This document shows positions 25,730 to 34,397 of a stretch of 44,864 nucleotides of DNA, in pieces. How positions within the stretch are numbered: position 1 is the stretch's first letter; each line of letters starts with the position of its first letter. Position numbers and translations under genes: made by a program. Where the stretch lies: positions 1 to 44,864 of the forward strand of contig NZ_JABXKQ010000059.1 in NCBI RefSeq assembly GCF_017114945.1, written 5' to 3'. The notes below the pieces were generated by a model that did no database searches, was not told the DNA's origin, and saw only the letters and a list, made by a program, of their open reading frames with translations. This DNA comes from Nostoc sp. JL34. Lineage in GTDB: Bacteria > Cyanobacteriota > Cyanobacteriia > Cyanobacteriales > Nostocaceae.

Positions 25730-26874
25730 ACTGCCAAGGCTTGTAAAAATACCAAGTTAATTTCTTAATTTTAATCAAAATTGTTACTATTCAAACTTGA
25801 AAATATACCAGCTTTGCTCAGGATATTTCTCTATCTACAGAGCCAATTTAAAGACATACCCTCTCGTTGTCACAACATATACCTCTACTTAACTATTTAT
25901 GCACAGAACTATACATAAGTCGGGAATCTGAGCCTTGGACACTTACAAGCTCTATGGTAACCAACAACTAGCTAAATCGGAAATTTTATACTTAGTAATT
26001 TGATTTAACTTTGTCTGATGCATAGGCGTAGCCCGTCGTAGACATCGCTCGGTAGCATAACTAGTAACTTGGGTTAGCTCGGAGTATCTTGCTTATACGT
26101 ATTTAACTCGTAATCACGTCATATTTAAGACATAGATTTCTTAGTTAAAGAACAATATCATTAGGTTCTCAAATACTAGTGATGTGTAAATAGATTGACT
26201 TTGCCTCTCTCCTATTTGCCATGAAATTTAATGAAGAGGTAGTTATAATTCACCGTGTACAACTTTGATAACTGTCCACAATACTGTTGCATGTCTCAAG
26301 CTCATGGTAATATTATTTTACTGTCAGGAGATATTATTTTATACATCAAATTGTAACCATGCTGAAACAGCTAGTTAGGTGTGCTACCTCCAAAAAACAA
26401 AAAACTATTCAACCCACCCAGGAAATCAACAAAAGCGCCAACTTGCAAAGCACATAGCTTTTGAAGGTCTGCTTATATAAGGTACTAAAGAGCTAACAAA
26501 GCCCTTTTTTAGGAATCATGACAGCCAGCTAATAAGGCGTAAAACCCTCTTAACAATGGCAAAAAATTAGACAAGAGTAAATAGAAAAGTTTTGACAAGA
26601 TGTCAATTGTTTTTTGTGTATGTAAAAATATCAAAAAGCCTAATTTGTATTGTCAATAAGACATTAATATTGTGTGTTTTATTTAGATATTGATTCTCTT
26701 TGTGCTTAGTTACATATATAAAAGTCCTATTTGATTGGTGAAAATTTCAGCTACCCTCAACCAAATTAGTTAGGCAAACTCTTAAATTTAGCAAATGATT
26801 TAAGACTGCTAGATCAATCTCGATTTAGTGAAAGCTCGATTATTGACAACTTAAGCAAAAGTAACAGGAAAAAC
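25730..26874. other. long AT-rich spacer
   Basis: This is over 1.1 kb without a gene I can support. It contains an interspersed repeat copy at 26023-26049, a small TTGACA-AGA-TGTCAA hairpin followed by a T run near 26592-26616, and a repeated TATTATTTTA motif near 26310-26340. The promoter for the secreted protein at 26875 should lie in the right half; ACATATATAAAAG near 26711 is the most promoter-like stretch. Confidence 0.4.
26023..26049. repeat. interspersed repeat copy in spacer
   Basis: TAGGCGTAGCCCGTCGTAGA followed by CATCGC is near-identical to the copies at 21651 and 40442. Confidence 0.85.
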
Positions 26875-27516
26875 ATGAATATCATTATTCGTCTGTTTGG
26901 AGCGATCGTTCTCCAAGTATCTGTGTTGGCTGCGATGTCTAGCATGGCAATGTCTGATGACAAGCCCTTCCGCATCAATACCCAGCAGACTCCTGCTGTT
27001 TCTCAACGGAAAACAACACAGAGGATTTGCTCTTTAGATCCCATTGAAGATTTATTACCTCCACCACAAACTAAGGCAAGTAATTCTTTGCTTTCTTACC
27101 TTGCTGAACAGGGTTTTACACAAAATAAAGAGGGTTCCTGGGTCTGTTATGCTAACGATCCTAAAAAAGAAGGGCGTTACTTTACTTTATTTAAGGTCAA
27201 ACAAGTTAATAGCAGGCTCATAGCCAGTTCTTTTCTAGATGAAGGCAGTCTAATTCAAGGTCAGGAAAATCGTAGCTTGGACTTCTTTATGATGCTGATT
27301 GAGCATCATACGAATACTACTAAAGAGAACCGTCAAGGTATACGTAGATATCTACAGGCCTTCGTTTCCTTGGTCAAGGAAGGGAAGATAAAACCTACAC
27401 GTCGTGGGTATCTTTTTGACCAACCAAACCGGGCTATGGTCTTATATCACCCACTCTCATCAGGAAACCTTAAAGGTACCGGGATCACGATCAATATTTA
27501 TTTACCTAAGAGTTGA
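26875..27516 (+). CDS. exported protein of unknown function
   Basis: A 213-residue protein with a signal peptide (IIIRLFGAIVLQVSVLAAMS, likely cleaved near SMAMS, residue 27). The mature part is mixed alpha-beta: SLLSYLAEQGFTQNKEG, then GRYFTLFKVKQVNSRLIASS, a helix-rich NRQGIRRYLQAFVSLVKEGK, and a terminal strand TGITINIYLPKS. It contains two cysteines. I know no family. It opens the rightward run that leads to the MacA/MacB exporter, 130 bases before another exported unknown, and could be functionally tied to it. Confidence 0.7.
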   Translation: MNIIIRLFGAIVLQVSVLAAMSSMAMSDDKPFRINTQQTPAVSQRKTTQRICSLDPIEDLLPPPQTKASNSLLSYLAEQGFTQNKEGSWVCYANDPKKEGRYFTLFKVKQVNSRLIASSFLDEGSLIQGQENRSLDFFMMLIEHHTNTTKENRQGIRRYLQAFVSLVKEGKIKPTRRGYLFDQPNRAMVLYHPLSSGNLKGTGITINIYLPKS

Positions 27517-27646
27517 ATTGGGGACTGGGGAAGAAGCAAGGGAGCAGAGAGCAGGGAGGAAAAGAGAAGAATTTTCCCCTCTGCCTCTTTTCAATGCCCA
27601 ATGTCCAATGCCCAATTAAATTGCTGTCGTTTAGTGGAGGTGCATC
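27517..27646. repeat. short repeat-rich spacer (GGGGACTGGGGAAG; CCCAATGTCCAATGCCCAA)
   Basis: Contains GGGGACTGGGGAAG and, near 27596-27616, CAATGCCCAATGTCCAATGC, the CCCAATG-type heptamer repeats known from heterocystous cyanobacteria. The ribosome binding site of the next gene (GGAGG at 27636-27640) follows. Confidence 0.6.
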
Positions 27647-28987
27647 TTGTCTAAATCAATTGTTCAAAGAATTGCGATGCCGAAGGTAGTTCGCTTTGTT
27701 GCGATCGCATTTTCATCTGTTGCAGTAGTACTTACTACGTGTCAGTCTGCTTTTGCACAGCTAAATGTTGGACGCTATGGCATCCAACAAGGACTGGAGT
27801 CTGAGTATCTCCAGTACCAAATTAAGAACCAGAATTTGAGCCAGATGCGAGTCATTCCTGCATGTGATGTGGGATTTGGTCTGACCTGCAATAAGACTGG
27901 ATCGGTAATCCAACAATTAGTGGAGTTAAACAATGGGACTAGTTATCAAAACCTTCTAATCCGAGCAGCCGGTGGGGAGAAAAACTTCCAGAATTTCGCT
28001 AGCTTCTACGGCAATAATCCCAATCTCTCTGCGGTGCCTTACGCCTCATTTTGGAGAAATGCATCCCCCACAATCATGGATGGATCTCAATACCTTCTTG
28101 GACAACCTTTTGGTCGCAATCCAGTAGAAGGACTCGGACTTGTAACCAAACAGTTCTACTGGGCACCATACTCAGGAGTCAATGACTCTGTGAGCCTCCG
28201 TAATGGATTACTAGACCTGAAATTGTCATACGGACGACTGCTGTTTGAAGAGGCCTCAAAAATTTCTAACATTCAAGAGCAGATTCAGTCTCTAGGTCTG
28301 TCGCCAGAGATGACAAATTTCTATTTAAATAAAATCTCTACAGGCTTGGATGCATTGAATTCTGGAGATCAGAACCAACTCCAACAGAAGATTTTTGAAG
28401 TCCTATCCTTTCCATACTCCGAAGATGGTGGGGAACTCGGACGCCCCAATAATGCAATTCCAGCGGAATTTAATCAGCTCTTAGGAGAAGATATCGCAGG
28501 AGATACTTTGCTGAGTGACAATCCACTAGCCTTGGATGGAGAAACAATAGCTTTTGATGCTTTCCCTGGCTCTGCGGGAGATGTCTTGATACCAGACAGT
28601 TCTAGTTCCTTTCCACTTTGGCCAATAATCGGAGCTGGGGGTATTGCTTTACTTCTGCTTCTACTACTGGGTGGTGATAGTTCTTCAGCTCAACCACCTG
28701 TTTCTTCAGGTCAACCACCTGCACCTATTTCTCCAGGAAATGCACCTGTTTCTCCAGGAAATGCACCTTTGTCTCTCACCAACAAAGGCGAATGCGATCT
28801 GACTCCTAGTGGTAATGGTTCCAATCACACACAGGTCATTGAAATTCCGTGTAATGTTACTCCTCAAACGCCTACGGAAGTGAAGAGGGTAGTGGAGCCA
28901 TCAATGATCAAAGCGCTTGTATTGCTAATTGTTCTACTATGGATAGTCCGTAACAAACACCGAACTTTAAAAATCCTTAATTCGTAA
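27647..28987 (+). CDS. exported, membrane-anchored protein of unknown function
   Basis: A 446-residue protein starting at TTG, supported by GGAGG six bases upstream. The signal peptide ends at SAFAQ (residue 38). The mature domain (about 40-300) has a cysteine pair (IPACDVGFGLTC) and aromatic and asparagine-rich stretches. It is followed by a hydrophobic segment (LWPIIGAGGIALLLLLLLGG, about 325-345) and a Pro/Ser linker with a duplicated SPGNAP unit. A second small Cys-containing region and a terminal hydrophobic helix (ALVLLIVLLWIV) close the protein. This suggests an outward-facing protein held by one or two membrane anchors. I know no family name. Confidence 0.7.
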   Translation: MSKSIVQRIAMPKVVRFVAIAFSSVAVVLTTCQSAFAQLNVGRYGIQQGLESEYLQYQIKNQNLSQMRVIPACDVGFGLTCNKTGSVIQQLVELNNGTSYQNLLIRAAGGEKNFQNFASFYGNNPNLSAVPYASFWRNASPTIMDGSQYLLGQPFGRNPVEGLGLVTKQFYWAPYSGVNDSVSLRNGLLDLKLSYGRLLFEEASKISNIQEQIQSLGLSPEMTNFYLNKISTGLDALNSGDQNQLQQKIFEVLSFPYSEDGGELGRPNNAIPAEFNQLLGEDIAGDTLLSDNPLALDGETIAFDAFPGSAGDVLIPDSSSSFPLWPIIGAGGIALLLLLLLGGDSSSAQPPVSSGQPPAPISPGNAPVSPGNAPLSLTNKGECDLTPSGNGSNHTQVIEIPCNVTPQTPTEVKRVVEPSMIKALVLLIVLLWIVRNKHRTLKILNS

Positions 28988-29079
28988 TGATGTTACATAA
29001 GGAGATTTAGCGAAAAGTTAGAGCGTTAGCTTTCAGCGATGTCTACGAACATCAGGCTTAGAAAGAAATAATTAACCAC

Positions 29080-29111
29080 GTAGGGTAGCATAGTTAGCTG
29101 TGCTACCCTAC
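29080..29111 (+). terminator. hairpin behind the exported protein gene
   Basis: GTAGGGTAGCA at 29080-29090 pairs exactly with TGCTACCCTAC at 29101-29111 around a 10-base loop, and CACG/CGTG extend the stem outside. It stands 93 bases after the stop at 28987. No T run follows, so it may be a Rho-independent-like barrier or a repeat rather than a strict terminator. Confidence 0.5.
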
Positions 29112-29245
29112 CCGTGTAACTCATTCAAATGAGAATCACTATTATTACAATTTTGTAATTCAGACAAAGGGAAAGCTGTCATCTTGGGCTGGTGTAATTA
29201 AAACTATCAACTCTTTCCAATCTCAGCAAAACAAGATTGATTGTT

Positions 29246-29596
29246 ATGATTATTCGTCAATTTCTAGCTTTGGCAGCCATTTCCCTCACGCTTGCAGCCT
29301 GTGGTCAAGCAGGCAGTAACCCGAATCTGAACGCCCAAAACTCCCCTCAAGCGGGTGAGCAACCATCGCAAGGGAGGCGATCGCACCGTCAGATAGATTT
29401 TACAGCCGCAGCTCAAAAACTCGGTGTTACCGAAGCCAAGTTAAAAGAAGCTTTGGCAGTACCTACTAATCCAACCAATTCACCAGATGGAGAGCGTCGC
29501 CGTCCCGATTTGAAAGCAGTAGCTACAAAACTTGGTGTTACAGAAGAGAAATTGCGGGAAGCGTTGGGGATTCCGGCACGTCCTCCGAGCAATTAA
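29246..29596 (+). CDS. small lipoprotein with duplicated helical motif
   Basis: A 116-residue protein starting at ATG 29246 (an in-frame TTG nine bases upstream is less likely). The lipoprotein signal FLALAAISLTLAAC gives a Cys near residue 19. A Gln/Pro/Ser linker leads to two copies of one motif: AAQKLGVTEAKLKEALAVP and VATKLGVTEEKLREALGIP. Each is a short helix-turn-helix-like unit of the kind seen in exported bacterial proteins of unknown role. It lies 68 bases before the adaptor gene of a MacA/MacB-type exporter and probably belongs to that unit. Confidence 0.8.
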   Translation: MIIRQFLALAAISLTLAACGQAGSNPNLNAQNSPQAGEQPSQGRRSHRQIDFTAAAQKLGVTEAKLKEALAVPTNPTNSPDGERRRPDLKAVATKLGVTEEKLREALGIPARPPSN

Positions 29597-29664
29597 TCAA
29601 TTGCTGGTAGGAGTCGATCGCAATGACTCAATTGTTGTTTACAACCAAGGTGCATTCATAACCT

Positions 29665-31194
29665 ATGACACTTAATTCTCCCCAACAAATTACACTCAAA
29701 CCTTTTAAAGAAGGCTTGATAAAAGGCAAACTGACGAAATGGCTGATGGGTTTATTGATATTCAGTTCACTCACAGGTGGTGGATATCTCTTTTACCGAC
29801 AGACGGTGATTTCCTCCACTCAAGAAGCCAGAAGCAAAATGCAGACGATTCCAGTCGAGCGAGAAACCTTACCGATTACCATCTCAGCCAATGGTACTGT
29901 TGAAGCTAAACAATCGACCAACGTCAGTCCCAAAAGTTCTGGACAGCTAAAGAAATTGCTAGTGGATGAAGGTGACTCTGTGAAAGCGGGGCAAATCCTG
30001 GCATACATGGATGACTCAAATCTGCAAGGGCAACTAATTCAAGCACAGGGTTCTCTGGCTGCTGCTCAAGCAAATTTGCAAAAAGCGATCGCTGGTAATC
30101 GTCCCCAAGATATTGCTGCTTCACAGGCACAATTAGAACAAGCCCAAGCGACTTTAGAAAAAGCAGAAGCAGGTAATCGCTCTCAAGATATTGCTCAGGC
30201 TGATGCACGTTTAAAAATAGCTCTAGCAAGTTTAACAAAAGCCGAAGATGATTTGAGCCGCAATCAGCAACTATATAATGCTGGTGCTATTTCCCTTCAG
30301 ACTTTAAACCAAAAACGCGCCGATCGCGATAGCGCTAAAGCTTCCGTAAATGAAACGCAGCAAGCGCTGGCATTGCAAAAAGCTGGGTCACGCAAAGAAG
30401 ATATCGAGCAACTCAAGGCAGCAGTTAAGGAAAAACAGCAAGCTTTAGCATTACTCAAAGCCGGAAATCGTCAGGAAGATATTGACGCCGCACGCGCTCA
30501 AGTGGTTGAGCAACAGGGTAGCCTAAAAACGATTCAAACACAAATTCAAGACACAGCAATTCGCGCCCCATTTAGTGGTATTGTGACTTCCAAGTATTCC
30601 GATCCAGGTGATTTTGTTACACCGACAACATCTGGAAGTTCGGTTTCGGGATCGACCTCTTCTTCGATTCTGTCCCTGGCATCAACTTATCAGGTTGTGG
30701 CAAATATTGCCGAAACCGATATTAGCAAAATTAAGGTAGGGCAGTCGGTAAGCATTGCAGCCGACGCGTATCCTGACAAAACCTTTAAGGGAAAAGTTGC
30801 CCAGGTTGCGGCTCAGGCAACTGTGGCAACCAATGTTACCAGCGTTAAAGTCAAAGTAGATTTCACTGACCCTGAGACTCTCCTGCTTCCAAGCATGAAT
30901 GTTGATGCGAAATTCGATGCAGGCGAATTAAACAATGTGCTTGTTGTCCCAACAGTGGCGATCGCTCGTCAGAGTAATGGCACTGGAGTGCAGGTGCTTA
31001 CAGAAAACGGCAGCACTAGATTTGTGCCAATTAAAACTGGAGCGACGGTAAATAACAAAACCGTTGTGCAATCCGGTTTAGAAGGAAATGAAAATATTTT
31101 GGTGAGTGCGCCATCGAATTCTAAGAAAAATAGTAATACTAACAGGGGTGTTTCTCCTGGCGGTATGGGTGGCCCTCCTCCTGGTGGCCCTTAG
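29665..31194 (+). CDS. efflux periplasmic adaptor (MacA/HlyD family)
   Basis: A 509-residue membrane-fusion protein linking an inner-membrane ABC exporter to an outer-membrane channel. It has an N-terminal membrane segment (LMGLLIFSSLTGGGYLFY) and the lipoyl half-domain GQLKKLLVDEGDSVKAGQIL. A long coiled-coil hairpin holds four AGNR-type turns (AGNRPQDI, AGNRSQDI, AGSRKEDI, AGNRQEDI). The second lipoyl half (AIRAPFSGIVTSKYSDPGDF) and beta-barrel (VANIAETDISKIKVGQSVSI) follow, with a Gly/Pro-rich tail. The permease and ATPase genes follow on the same strand. The outer-membrane channel is not in the window. Confidence 0.93.
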   Translation: MTLNSPQQITLKPFKEGLIKGKLTKWLMGLLIFSSLTGGGYLFYRQTVISSTQEARSKMQTIPVERETLPITISANGTVEAKQSTNVSPKSSGQLKKLLVDEGDSVKAGQILAYMDDSNLQGQLIQAQGSLAAAQANLQKAIAGNRPQDIAASQAQLEQAQATLEKAEAGNRSQDIAQADARLKIALASLTKAEDDLSRNQQLYNAGAISLQTLNQKRADRDSAKASVNETQQALALQKAGSRKEDIEQLKAAVKEKQQALALLKAGNRQEDIDAARAQVVEQQGSLKTIQTQIQDTAIRAPFSGIVTSKYSDPGDFVTPTTSGSSVSGSTSSSILSLASTYQVVANIAETDISKIKVGQSVSIAADAYPDKTFKGKVAQVAAQATVATNVTSVKVKVDFTDPETLLLPSMNVDAKFDAGELNNVLVVPTVAIARQSNGTGVQVLTENGSTRFVPIKTGATVNNKTVVQSGLEGNENILVSAPSNSKKNSNTNRGVSPGGMGGPPPGGP

Positions 31195-31240
31195 TACAGT
31201 TTTGCCTAGAAGCGTAGCATTCTTAATACAGGAGAACACA

Positions 31241-31403
31241 TTCACAATGCAAGTTGATGCATTCACAATGCAAGTTGATGCATTCACAATGCAAGTCAAT
31301 ACATTCGCAATGCAAGTCGATGCATTAACGATGCAAGCCGATACATTCGCAATGCAAGTCGATGCATTCACAATGCAAGTCGATGCATTCGCAATGCGAC
31401 CGA
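31241..31403 (+). repeat. 21-bp tandem repeat (seven full units plus a partial)
   Basis: Units of 21 bases begin at 31241, 31262, 31283, 31304, 31325, 31346 and 31367, with a partial unit at 31388. The consensus is TTCRCAATGCAAGTCGATGC plus A. Units differ by a few substitutions, and none shifts the phase or makes a stop in the coding frame. The repeat lies in the 303-base gap between the adaptor and permease genes. Confidence 0.95.
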
Positions 31404-31435
31404 TAAATGGCATTGCAGAGTATGACCAAATTTAA
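31247..31435 (+). CDS. possible small protein of seven-residue repeats
   Basis: An open frame of 62 codons starts at the ATG in the first repeat unit and ends at TAA 31433-31435. It would encode MQVDAFT repeated about seven times with changes (N for D, T for A, A or T at the last position), then RPINGIAEYDQI. AGGAG lies 12 bases upstream, rather far but usable. The frame is also open upstream into the adaptor gene. Whether it is translated is unknown. The repeat keeps frame, which is expected for 21-base units, so this alone does not prove coding. Its place inside an exporter operon makes a role in export or regulation thinkable. Confidence 0.35.
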   Translation: MQVDAFTMQVDAFTMQVNTFAMQVDALTMQADTFAMQVDAFTMQVDAFAMRPINGIAEYDQI

Positions 31436-31497
31436 TTAGCTACGACGAATTAATAAAATGCTGTACTTAGATTTAATGTCATAAGCAAAGTTTAGCA

Positions 31498-32802
31498 ATG
31501 ATCAAATCACGCAATCGCAAACCACTAGTTAAACAGGCATCTACTCTGATCCGCAGTTCTTCGGTATCAGCCGTGGAAATCTTGACAATGGCGCTAGAGA
31601 CATTGTGGAGTAACAAACTCCGCACTGCGCTAACAATGCTGGGTATTATCATTGGCATTATGGCAGTGATTGCTGTCACCGCCATTGGTCAAGGCACTCA
31701 AAAAGCAACCGAGCAACAACTACAATCACTCGGAACCGACATTTTGCAAGTGCAAGCGGGTGCATCTAGAAGTGGTGCGGTGCAACAGGGCGCTGGAAGT
31801 GCTACGACATTAACTTTAGAAGATGCTGAAGCGATCGCGCAACAGGTTTTAGGGGTTGACCGAGTGTCGGCGATTCTGCAACAGTCTGCCCAAGTCGTCT
31901 ATGGCGAAAACAACGACTCGATGACCATAATTGGAACTGATATCAATTATCCAGATGTACGCAACACCCATCCTCAAACAGGCAGATTTTTTACTGAGGA
32001 GGAAGTCAAGGCGGCGAAACCTCTGGCGGTTTTAGGCCCCACCGCCCGCGATGAACTGCTGGGATCGGGAAGTATTGCAGAAGGCGCACAAATCCGTATC
32101 TCTGGACAAACCTATGATGTCATTGGCGTTATGGAGACGAAGGGAGCGCAAGGGCCACAAAACCCGGATGAACAAATTTATATCCCGCTCACTAATATGT
32201 CTGCTCGGCTAGTAGGAAATAATGCCGTTAAGGGAATTGCCATTCGAGGAATTTATGTCAAAGTCAAAAGCCAGGAACAGCTAGACGCTGCTCAATATCA
32301 AACTACGAATCTCTTGCGGGTAAGACATGGCATTTATCCAGAAAAAGGAGATAAAGATGATTTTCGGACTGTCAATTCGGCTGATATCATCAACACGCTG
32401 ACCAGTACATCTAAGCTTTTTACCGTAATGATAGTGGCGGTTGCGGTAATTTCTTTAATTGTTGGCGGTATTGGTATTGCCAATATCATGCTTGTGTCAG
32501 TGGTGGAACGAACGCGGGAAATCGGGATTCGGAAAGCGATTGGAGCGACTAGCACTGCGATTTTGAGCCAGTTTTTAGCCGAGGCAGTTGTGATTGCGGT
32601 AATTGGAGGGGTAATTGGTATCGGATTGGGAATTGCGATCGCCTTTGCCGCCTCAAATCTATTTAAATTTCCCTTCGTGATTTCGCTCTGGTCAATATTA
32701 TTCGGCTTTGGTTTAACCTTTGTAATTGGGTTGCTGGCTGGTGTAATTCCGGCTCGTAATGCTGCCAGTCTTGACCCCATCACGGCGCTCAGAAGTGATT
32801 AA
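31498..32802 (+). CDS. ABC transporter permease, MacB/FtsX type
   Basis: A 434-residue permease with the MacB layout: one membrane helix near residues 40-65 (LRTALTMLGIIIGIMAVIAV), a large external MacB_PCD domain (about 70-300), and three helices in the C-terminal FtsX domain (VMIVAVAVISLIVGGIGIANIML; SQFLAEAVVIAVIGGVIGIGLGI; ILFGFGLTFVIGLLAGVIPA). The signature VVERTREIGIRKAIGAT is present. It pairs with the ATPase gene 28 bases downstream and the adaptor upstream. The substrate is unknown; relatives export peptides, lipids or antibiotics. Confidence 0.93.
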   Translation: MIKSRNRKPLVKQASTLIRSSSVSAVEILTMALETLWSNKLRTALTMLGIIIGIMAVIAVTAIGQGTQKATEQQLQSLGTDILQVQAGASRSGAVQQGAGSATTLTLEDAEAIAQQVLGVDRVSAILQQSAQVVYGENNDSMTIIGTDINYPDVRNTHPQTGRFFTEEEVKAAKPLAVLGPTARDELLGSGSIAEGAQIRISGQTYDVIGVMETKGAQGPQNPDEQIYIPLTNMSARLVGNNAVKGIAIRGIYVKVKSQEQLDAAQYQTTNLLRVRHGIYPEKGDKDDFRTVNSADIINTLTSTSKLFTVMIVAVAVISLIVGGIGIANIMLVSVVERTREIGIRKAIGATSTAILSQFLAEAVVIAVIGGVIGIGLGIAIAFAASNLFKFPFVISLWSILFGFGLTFVIGLLAGVIPARNAASLDPITALRSD

Positions 32803-32830
32803 AACATTCTTGAAGTAGAAAATTACTAAT

Positions 32831-33550
32831 ATGGCAACGATGATTTGGATGGAAGAAATTCAGAAAACATATCGTCTTGGAGAAGTCGAGGTTCCGATAC
32901 TCAAGGGTATTGACTTGTCTATTGAAGAAGGCGAATACGTTTCAATTATGGGGATGTCTGGTTCGGGAAAGTCTACGCTGATGAACATCATCGGTTGCCT
33001 CGATCGCCCTACATCTGGACATTATGTTTTAGAAGGCAGAAACCTAACTACGCTAACCGATGATGAGTTGGCATATATCCGCAATCGCCGGATCGGTTTT
33101 GTGTTTCAGCAGTTTAATTTGCTGGCTCGTTCTACGGCTTTAGAAAACGTGATGCTACCAATGGTCTATGCAGGTGTTCCCAAATCGGAACGTAGAAAAC
33201 GCGCAGAGTCAGCTTTAACTCGTGTTGGCTTGGCAGAGCGAATGTTAAACCGTCCTAACCAGATGTCTGGTGGACAGCAACAGCGAGTAGCGATCGCTCG
33301 CGCCCTCGTTAATCGCCCTGCACTGGTTCTAGCAGATGAACCCACTGGAGCGTTAGACAGTGAAACCTCTCAGGAAGTGATGGATTTGTTGACTGAGTTA
33401 AACAGTCAAGGCATCACGATTGTCATTGTTACCCATGAACCAGATGTAGCCGATCAAACTAACCGAATCATTCATGTTAAAGATGGTTTAGCTGAAGGGG
33501 TAACAAAAAAGCTACAAACTAGACTAGATAATGTGCATAGCAAAACCTGA
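32831..33550 (+). CDS. ABC transporter ATP-binding protein, MacB/LolD type
   Basis: A 239-residue ATPase. Walker A is GMSGSGKST near residue 40, the Q-loop is FVFQQFNLL, the signature is [19 protein letters not shown] and Walker B is [12 protein letters not shown], followed by the H-loop VTHEP. This is the typical set of the LolD/MacB/o228 subfamily. It is the energy source for the permease directly upstream. In enterobacterial MacB the ATPase and permease are fused; here they are separate, as usual in cyanobacteria. It ends the rightward run and converges on the superoxide dismutase gene. Confidence 0.95.
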   Translation: MATMIWMEEIQKTYRLGEVEVPILKGIDLSIEEGEYVSIMGMSGSGKSTLMNIIGCLDRPTSGHYVLEGRNLTTLTDDELAYIRNRRIGFVFQQFNLLARSTALENVMLPMVYAGVPKSERRKRAESALTRVGLAERMLNRPNQMSGGQQQRVAIARALVNRPALVLADEPTGALDSETSQEVMDLLTELNSQGITIVIVTHEPDVADQTNRIIHVKDGLAEGVTKKLQTRLDNVHSKT

Positions 33551-33587
33551 TGAAAATCGGGTAGTTTACCAGCCCTTTGCGTAGTGT

Positions 33588-34397
33588 TCAGTTCGGGGAG
33601 CGTCCCGGAGAGAAGGATAGGTATCGCCTGTTAATCTGCGGCCAATTCACCACATTCCACCAATTATCCAAATACTCAGCCCGACGGTTGCGATATTTCA
33701 GGTAATAGGCGTGTTCCCATAGATCGTTACCCATAATCGGATATGAACCCTCCATAATCGGGTTATCCTGATTTGCTGTGCTGACAATCTGGAGTTGATT
33801 TTGAGGGTTACGTACTAACCAAACCCAACCACTACCGAAACGAGCTGCACCTGCTGCGTTAAACTGTTTTTTAAAGGCATCAAAACTGCCAAAAGTTTGG
33901 TTAATTTCTTGAGCGATCGCTCCCGATGGTTGTCCACCACCTTCAGGACTCATCAGTTGCCAAAAAATCGTGTGGTTAAGATGCCCACCAGCGTTATTAC
34001 GTACCTTTGTCCGAATATCTTCAGGTACGCTGTTCAAATCTACTAATAAAGCTTCAACACTTCTTTTTTGCAAATCTGGATACTGCTTCAATGCATCATT
34101 TAAGTTCTTGACGTAACTAGCATGGTGTGCATCATGATGCAATTTCATCGTTTCAGCATCAATAGCTTTTCCTAATGCCCCATAAGCATAAGGCAATGGT
34201 GGTAGCTGTGCGGGAGAAGCACTTAGTGACCTATTAGGATAAGCTACAGAGGAAAACGACCTAGCAGCCGTTGGTGTTAGTGTTGGTGTAGAAGATTGTG
34301 CCTCAGCTATGAGTACTAGTTCATGAGAAATTAGCAGAATTGTCAATAAAATTGTTGCGAAGAAAAAAACTATTGTCTTTCGCCAAAACCTTATCAT
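33588..34397 (-). CDS. sodA: membrane-anchored Fe/Mn superoxide dismutase
   Basis: A 269-residue superoxide dismutase converting superoxide to peroxide and oxygen. An N-terminal hydrophobic segment ([17 protein letters not shown]) and a Ser/Thr/Pro linker precede the enzyme, so it is anchored and faces the periplasm or thylakoid lumen. Metal ligands are visible in [23 protein letters not shown], and the D and H of [10 protein letters not shown]. The TANQDNP and GSGWVWL context favours manganese. ATG 34397 is chosen because GAGG precedes it; a longer TTG start adds 23 unlikely residues. Anchored Mn-type SODs are known in filamentous cyanobacteria. Confidence 0.93.
   Translation of the reverse strand: MIRFWRKTIVFFFATILLTILLISHELVLIAEAQSSTPTLTPTAARSFSSVAYPNRSLSASPAQLPPLPYAYGALGKAIDAETMKLHHDAHHASYVKNLNDALKQYPDLQKRSVEALLVDLNSVPEDIRTKVRNNAGGHLNHTIFWQLMSPEGGGQPSGAIAQEINQTFGSFDAFKKQFNAAGAARFGSGWVWLVRNPQNQLQIVSTANQDNPIMEGSYPIMGNDLWEHAYYLKYRNRRAEYLDNWWNVVNWPQINRRYLSFSPGRSPN

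Noticed and set aside
31241..31403. CRISPR array
   Set aside because: The repeats are directly adjacent 21-base units without unique spacers.
31078..31413. Open frame on the minus strand over the 21-bp repeat (CIVNAST units)
   Set aside because: Any 21-base repeat without stops is open on both strands. The frame runs against the operon and has no upstream ribosome binding site.
29665..33550. DevBCA heterocyst glycolipid exporter
   Set aside because: The adaptor-permease-ATPase order is the same, but the sequences look like the general MacA/MacB type, and nothing here is specific for heterocyst envelope genes. It cannot be excluded without phylogeny.
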